Both the position numbers and the translations under genes were made by a program. Below the pieces are notes generated by a model. That model had not been told where the DNA came from and searched no databases. It saw nothing but the letters and a program-made list of their open reading frames with translations. DNA of 64,000 bases from Clostridiales bacterium UBA6330 (GTDB lineage Bacteria > Bacillota > Clostridia > Oscillospirales > CAG-272): NCBI GenBank assembly GCA_002438075.1, contig DJSQ01000212.1, positions 11,372-75,371 of the forward strand, written 5' to 3'. Positions within the stretch are counted from its first letter, which is position 1. Each line of letters starts with the position of its first letter. Shown piece by piece: positions 60,675 through 64,000 of this stretch.

Positions 60675-63281
60675 ATGAAAAAGAAAAAACGCATAGTTTC
60701 CGCAGCCCTCTCCGTACTGACGGCAGGATGTGTTCTTCTGGGCGCAGTCAGCTGCAAGGGGAAGGGAAACGGGGCTGATACGACGGGACCCTCGGATGAT
60801 TCCAAGACTCCGATTTACAACACTGAGACACGTCCGTTTTCCATGAGCATCCAGACTCCCGACGGTGTGTTCAATCCGTTCTTCTCGACATCTGCTTACG
60901 ATTCTTCCATCATCGCGCATACGCAGGTCGGAATGCTGAGCACCGATCCCAAAGGAAACATTGTATGCGGAGAGGATGAACCGACTGTTGCGCTGGATTA
61001 CAGCATTAAGGAGACGACCGAGGGGGGCAAGACCTACACAACCTACGAATTCCTGATCAAAAACGGGATTCAGTTCTCCGACGGTGAACCGCTGACCATC
61101 AAGGACGTATTGTTTAACCTCTATGTATATCTTGACCCCGCATATACCGGTTCGGCAACCATTTATTCGACCGATGTTGTCGGATTGAAGAATTACCGCC
61201 AGCAGAAGCTGGGCGATATCTCCGATGGGGATTCCGCATCCTTTGACCAATCCTTTGCGGATGAAGCCAATATCCGTATTCAGAATCTGATTGACTATGT
61301 GAAGATCAAGGGAAAGGGCGTAAAGCAGGAGGACAAGCCGACTCTGCCGAGCGATTTTGATGAGCAGGCGGCACTGGTTGACTACAAGACGGTTGCGGAT
61401 ACCTTCCGCAAGGAGCTGGAAACCGACTACAACGCGATTGACAAGGAATCCTACAAGGATTGGAAGTTTACCGAGGTCTGGCAGATCTTCCTGTACAATG
61501 ACGGCGGACGGAGCGAATTGCTTCAGCGGGATGCCGCAGGTAAGATTGTCAAGGATAAGGACGGTAACCCGCAGTTGGATGCGGATGCCGCCAAGCAGAT
61601 TTGGGATAATGAAATTCAGGTTTACATTGATGAGCATCCCGAGCTGTCGCAGGAAAATGCAATTAAGGAGTACTGCATTGAATCGGTTCATTATTCCTAT
61701 TTCCGCGACTCGGCGCTGAGTGAGACTCCCGCAAGCCAGTTTGAGCTGGTTCTGCGCGCTTGGGGAACCTCAAGCACGATTCTGGACCTGTTCACCGCAG
61801 AGGCGAAGAGCAACTACTTCTCGAGCAGTACAAGAGTTGTGCCGAACATCAGCGGTATCACGACCAGAACCGATGTGAAGGAGTTCAACGGTAAGACCTA
61901 CGAGGACGGACACGATGTGCTCTCCATCAAGATCAACGATGTGGACCCCAAGGCAATTTACAACTTCTCTTTCACGGTCTCTCCGATGCACTACTATTCC
62001 ACTAAGGATTGGAAGGGCAAGAACTACATTGAAGCGTTCAACGGAACAACGGAATTCGGTCTGGAATTCGGTAGCCTCGCCTTCATGAATGAGGTGATCA
62101 ACGCGCCCGATAAGGTCGGACTTCCCGTTGGTGCAGGTCCCTACATGGCATCCAATGCCTCCGGCTCGGGCAAGGTAACGGGTGACAACTTCTTCAATAA
62201 CAACTTTGTCTACTATGAAAGAAACCCCTATTTCCACACGCTCGGTTCCGGTATTTCCAATGCAAAGATTAAGTATATGCGTTACAAGGTTGTCGATTCC
62301 GATCAGATCATCAACGCGCTGACAAACGGCGATATTGATTTCGGTGACCCGAGTGCAACGCAGGAGAATATTGCCGCAGTCAATGCGGCGGGACTCGGAC
62401 ACGTGGAGATTAAGACCTCCGGCTACGGTTATGTCGGTATCAATCCGCGTTTTATCCCCAGCAAATCGGTCCGTCAGGCAATCATGATGGCGATGAACAC
62501 CGCAATCATCAGCGAGAACTACTACAAGGGCGGCTTGTGCGAGCTGATCTACCGTCCGATGTCCACCACGTCATGGGCGTATCCGGCGGATGTGACCGAG
62601 CCGTTCTATAAGTACGACAGCACGGGTGAAGAGATTAAGCGTGTTCTGGAAGCGGACGGCTATGAGTTGGGCTCCGACGGAATTTACCAAAAGACCATCG
62701 AGGGCTTTGGCGTTGACCGTCTGGGCGGTCAGAACTATCGTATGACCATTGCAGGCGGCTCCACCGATCACCCTGCATATGCAATGTTCCTGCAGGCTGC
62801 CAAAATCCTGAACAGCATCGGCATGGAGGTCAAGGTTGTGACCTCGCAGACTGCGCTTGCCGATTTGTCTACCGGAAAGCTCTCCATTTGGGCGGCGGCA
62901 TGGTCCTCGACCATTGATCCCGATATGTATCAGGTCTATCACATGGACTCGCAGGCAAGCTCGACCCTCAACTGGGGCTACAAGCAGATTAAGGCAGGTA
63001 AAAATACCGCGGCGTACTCGGATGAATATACGTTGATTACTGCGTTGAGCGAGCTGATTGACGAGGGTCGTTCGACCACCGATCAGGAAACGCGGAAGGC
63101 GATTTATCGGGAAGCGTTGGATAAGATCATGGAGCTTGCGGTTGAAATGCCGACTTACCAGAGAAAGGATATGTCGGCTTACAACAAGAAGGTTCTCGAC
63201 GAATCGACAATGACACCTGAGACGGAGCGGTCGCCCTACAACGGGTTGATTTCCCGCATCTGGGAGCTGTCCTACAACTGA
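60675..63281 (+). CDS. Enlarged family-5 (peptide-type) ABC substrate-binding lipoprotein
   Basis: An 868-residue lipoprotein of the OppA/DppA (SBP_bac_5) family. Two candidate lipobox cysteines lie close together (LTAGC and GAVSC, residues about 18-26). The family features are visible: FSMSIQTPDGVFNPFFSTSA, FLIKNGIQFSDGEPLTIKDV, VGAGPYMASN, YERNPYF, YVGINPRFIPSKSVRQAIMM and ATTITLMP-like later segments. It is roughly 300 residues longer than usual because of an insertion between about residues 150 and 420 that I do not recognise. It starts 24 bases after the InlB-repeat gene, with AAAGGAG upstream. The likely role is capture of peptides, which the S8 protease could generate. Confidence 0.85.
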   Translation: MKKKKRIVSAALSVLTAGCVLLGAVSCKGKGNGADTTGPSDDSKTPIYNTETRPFSMSIQTPDGVFNPFFSTSAYDSSIIAHTQVGMLSTDPKGNIVCGEDEPTVALDYSIKETTEGGKTYTTYEFLIKNGIQFSDGEPLTIKDVLFNLYVYLDPAYTGSATIYSTDVVGLKNYRQQKLGDISDGDSASFDQSFADEANIRIQNLIDYVKIKGKGVKQEDKPTLPSDFDEQAALVDYKTVADTFRKELETDYNAIDKESYKDWKFTEVWQIFLYNDGGRSELLQRDAAGKIVKDKDGNPQLDADAAKQIWDNEIQVYIDEHPELSQENAIKEYCIESVHYSYFRDSALSETPASQFELVLRAWGTSSTILDLFTAEAKSNYFSSSTRVVPNISGITTRTDVKEFNGKTYEDGHDVLSIKINDVDPKAIYNFSFTVSPMHYYSTKDWKGKNYIEAFNGTTEFGLEFGSLAFMNEVINAPDKVGLPVGAGPYMASNASGSGKVTGDNFFNNNFVYYERNPYFHTLGSGISNAKIKYMRYKVVDSDQIINALTNGDIDFGDPSATQENIAAVNAAGLGHVEIKTSGYGYVGINPRFIPSKSVRQAIMMAMNTAIISENYYKGGLCELIYRPMSTTSWAYPADVTEPFYKYDSTGEEIKRVLEADGYELGSDGIYQKTIEGFGVDRLGGQNYRMTIAGGSTDHPAYAMFLQAAKILNSIGMEVKVVTSQTALADLSTGKLSIWAAAWSSTIDPDMYQVYHMDSQASSTLNWGYKQIKAGKNTAAYSDEYTLITALSELIDEGRSTTDQETRKAIYREALDKIMELAVEMPTYQRKDMSAYNKKVLDESTMTPETERSPYNGLISRIWELSYN

Positions 63282-63313
63282 TCGTAATCCCACTTCGGGG
63301 AATTCGTGCCGCT

Positions 63314-63343
63314 TGCCGCACAGCCGTAACCGACTGTGCGGCA
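63314..63343 (+). promoter_or_regulatory. Intercistronic hairpin between binding-protein and permease genes
   Basis: A perfect 10-bp stem, TGCCGCACAG (63314-63323) with its complement at 63334-63343 and a 10-base loop. No U-run follows, so it probably protects the upstream mRNA or lowers permease expression relative to the binding protein, as often seen in ABC operons. Confidence 0.6.
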
Positions 63344-63443
63344 GCCGTGCGGTGTTGCCCCAGAAACCGCCTCTTGGCGGAAGGAAATACAGATGTCGGA
63401 ATTTCTGCCGTCTGTATTCCGGAATAGGAGACAAAACAGACTT

Positions 63444-64000
63444 ATGGATATGGTGAAATATATCGTCAAGCGGTTGTTGCTGTCGATTCTGATCCTGTTC
63501 GGCGTGTCGATTATTATTTATGCGCTTGCGCGTATGATGCCAACCGACTACGTTGACCAGCAGTATTCCTCTGCCGTGTCGCAGGGCACTATGCGACAGG
63601 AGGATGTCGATCGAATCAAAGAGCTTTACGGCTTGTCGATGCCGGATGCGTTTCTTTCAATCAAGGCGGGTGAGGGCAGTCAGTTCAACGGAACGACCTT
63701 TACGAAAAACGCAAAAAGCGAAAAACGGGATGTGGACCTTGAATTGCTTCTCAAAGAGGATGCACGTGTGTCCGAGCAGCTTTCCCGCACCGATTTGACG
63801 GATGCGGAACGCGCGGAGTTTGAACGGCAAAAGGCGGAAAACGACACGGCGTTGGAGGAATTCTATCTCGAATGGTATATCGGTAAATACGACCGCGGCT
63901 CCAATCGGATTGAGCTTTCCAAGCAGCTTGACGCGGAAACAGGTGTCTACCGTTACATCTACCGGATCGGTACCGTAACCGAGAAGGGTGCGAGAGTGGA
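63444..64000 (+). CDS. OppB-type ABC permease, N-terminal part (cut by window edge)
   Basis: At least 185 residues are present; the right end is beyond the window. MDMVKYIVKRLLLSILILFG, then VSIIIYALARMMP, is the first membrane helix of OppB/DppB-type permeases, and the DRIKELYGLSMPDAFL segment is the usual coupling-loop region. After it comes an unusually long hydrophilic insertion (AGEGSQFNGTTFTKNAKSEK and on, over 100 residues, Glu/Lys/Arg-rich) before any second membrane segment. TAGGAG lies 13-18 bases before the ATG; an in-frame ATG at 63450 is an alternative. It follows the substrate-binding gene, so it should import the same ligand. Confidence 0.75.
   Translation, partial: MDMVKYIVKRLLLSILILFGVSIIIYALARMMPTDYVDQQYSSAVSQGTMRQEDVDRIKELYGLSMPDAFLSIKAGEGSQFNGTTFTKNAKSEKRDVDLELLLKEDARVSEQLSRTDLTDAERAEFERQKAENDTALEEFYLEWYIGKYDRGSNRIELSKQLDAETGVYRYIYRIGTVTEKGARV

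Overview
The window looks like the chromosome of a Gram-positive, monoderm member of the Bacillota, most likely a gut-type Clostridia (Oscillospirales/Christensenellales-like). The signs are strong AGGAGG-type ribosome binding sites, consensus TTGACA/TATAAT promoters, many lipobox lipoproteins, RNase M5, TepA, UppP, a GGGtGRT/NifU-like pair, and the clostridial gene order nusB-xseA-xseB-ispA-tlyA-nadK-argR-recN. No rRNA, tRNA, CRISPR array, transposase or phage gene was seen. GC content is visibly high in the first 28 kb and lower in the surface-protein region after it; this is a visual judgement, not a computed value.

Positions 1-28,000 are mostly housekeeping. A leftward operon (2453 to 92) encodes PduL, a NifU-like Fe-S scaffold and a GGGtGRT protein. 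A rightward series (2638-10903) encodes a TepA/ClpP-like protease, a DEDD-type exonuclease with a zinc-ribbon-like cluster, a DUF2007 protein, ThiI, an Apt-like phosphoribosyltransferase, an archaeal-type AspRS, a U32 protein, UppP and RNase M5, ending at a bidirectional terminator. Positions 10947-13486 form a leftward accessory island: a frameshifted XRE regulator, a probable type I toxin-antitoxin locus (33-residue membrane peptide with a convergent antisense RNA), a DUF4358 lipoprotein, an SGNH hydrolase and a small membrane protein. Positions 13568-22259 hold the nusB-to-ybaK operon, which lacks dxs at its usual place. argS, yebC, an ArsB/SLC13-type permease and a polysaccharide-polymerase-like membrane protein follow.

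From about 28.5 kb to the right edge, everything faces right and concerns the cell surface. It comprises a 2,837-residue BspA-type leucine-rich-repeat lipoprotein; a membrane protein with an acidic low-complexity tail; a MoxR ATPase, a DUF58 protein and two membrane vWA proteins (four MIDAS DxSxS motifs in all); a second LRR lipoprotein; a large lipoprotein of unknown fold; a 2,527-residue S8 (subtilisin-like) protease fused to a BspA LRR array and a C-terminal membrane anchor; a small InlB-repeat lipoprotein; an enlarged family-5 peptide-binding lipoprotein; and the start of an OppB-type permease cut by the window edge. Promoters lie before the first LRR gene, before the vWA/MoxR block and before the protease.

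The two items most worth follow-up are this ~36 kb surface locus, which reads as an adhesion, proteolysis and peptide-uptake system assembled by a MoxR/vWA machine (inference), and the compact toxin/antisense-RNA locus at 11.3-11.75 kb. All assignments come from reading motifs and translated sequence by eye; no database search was run.
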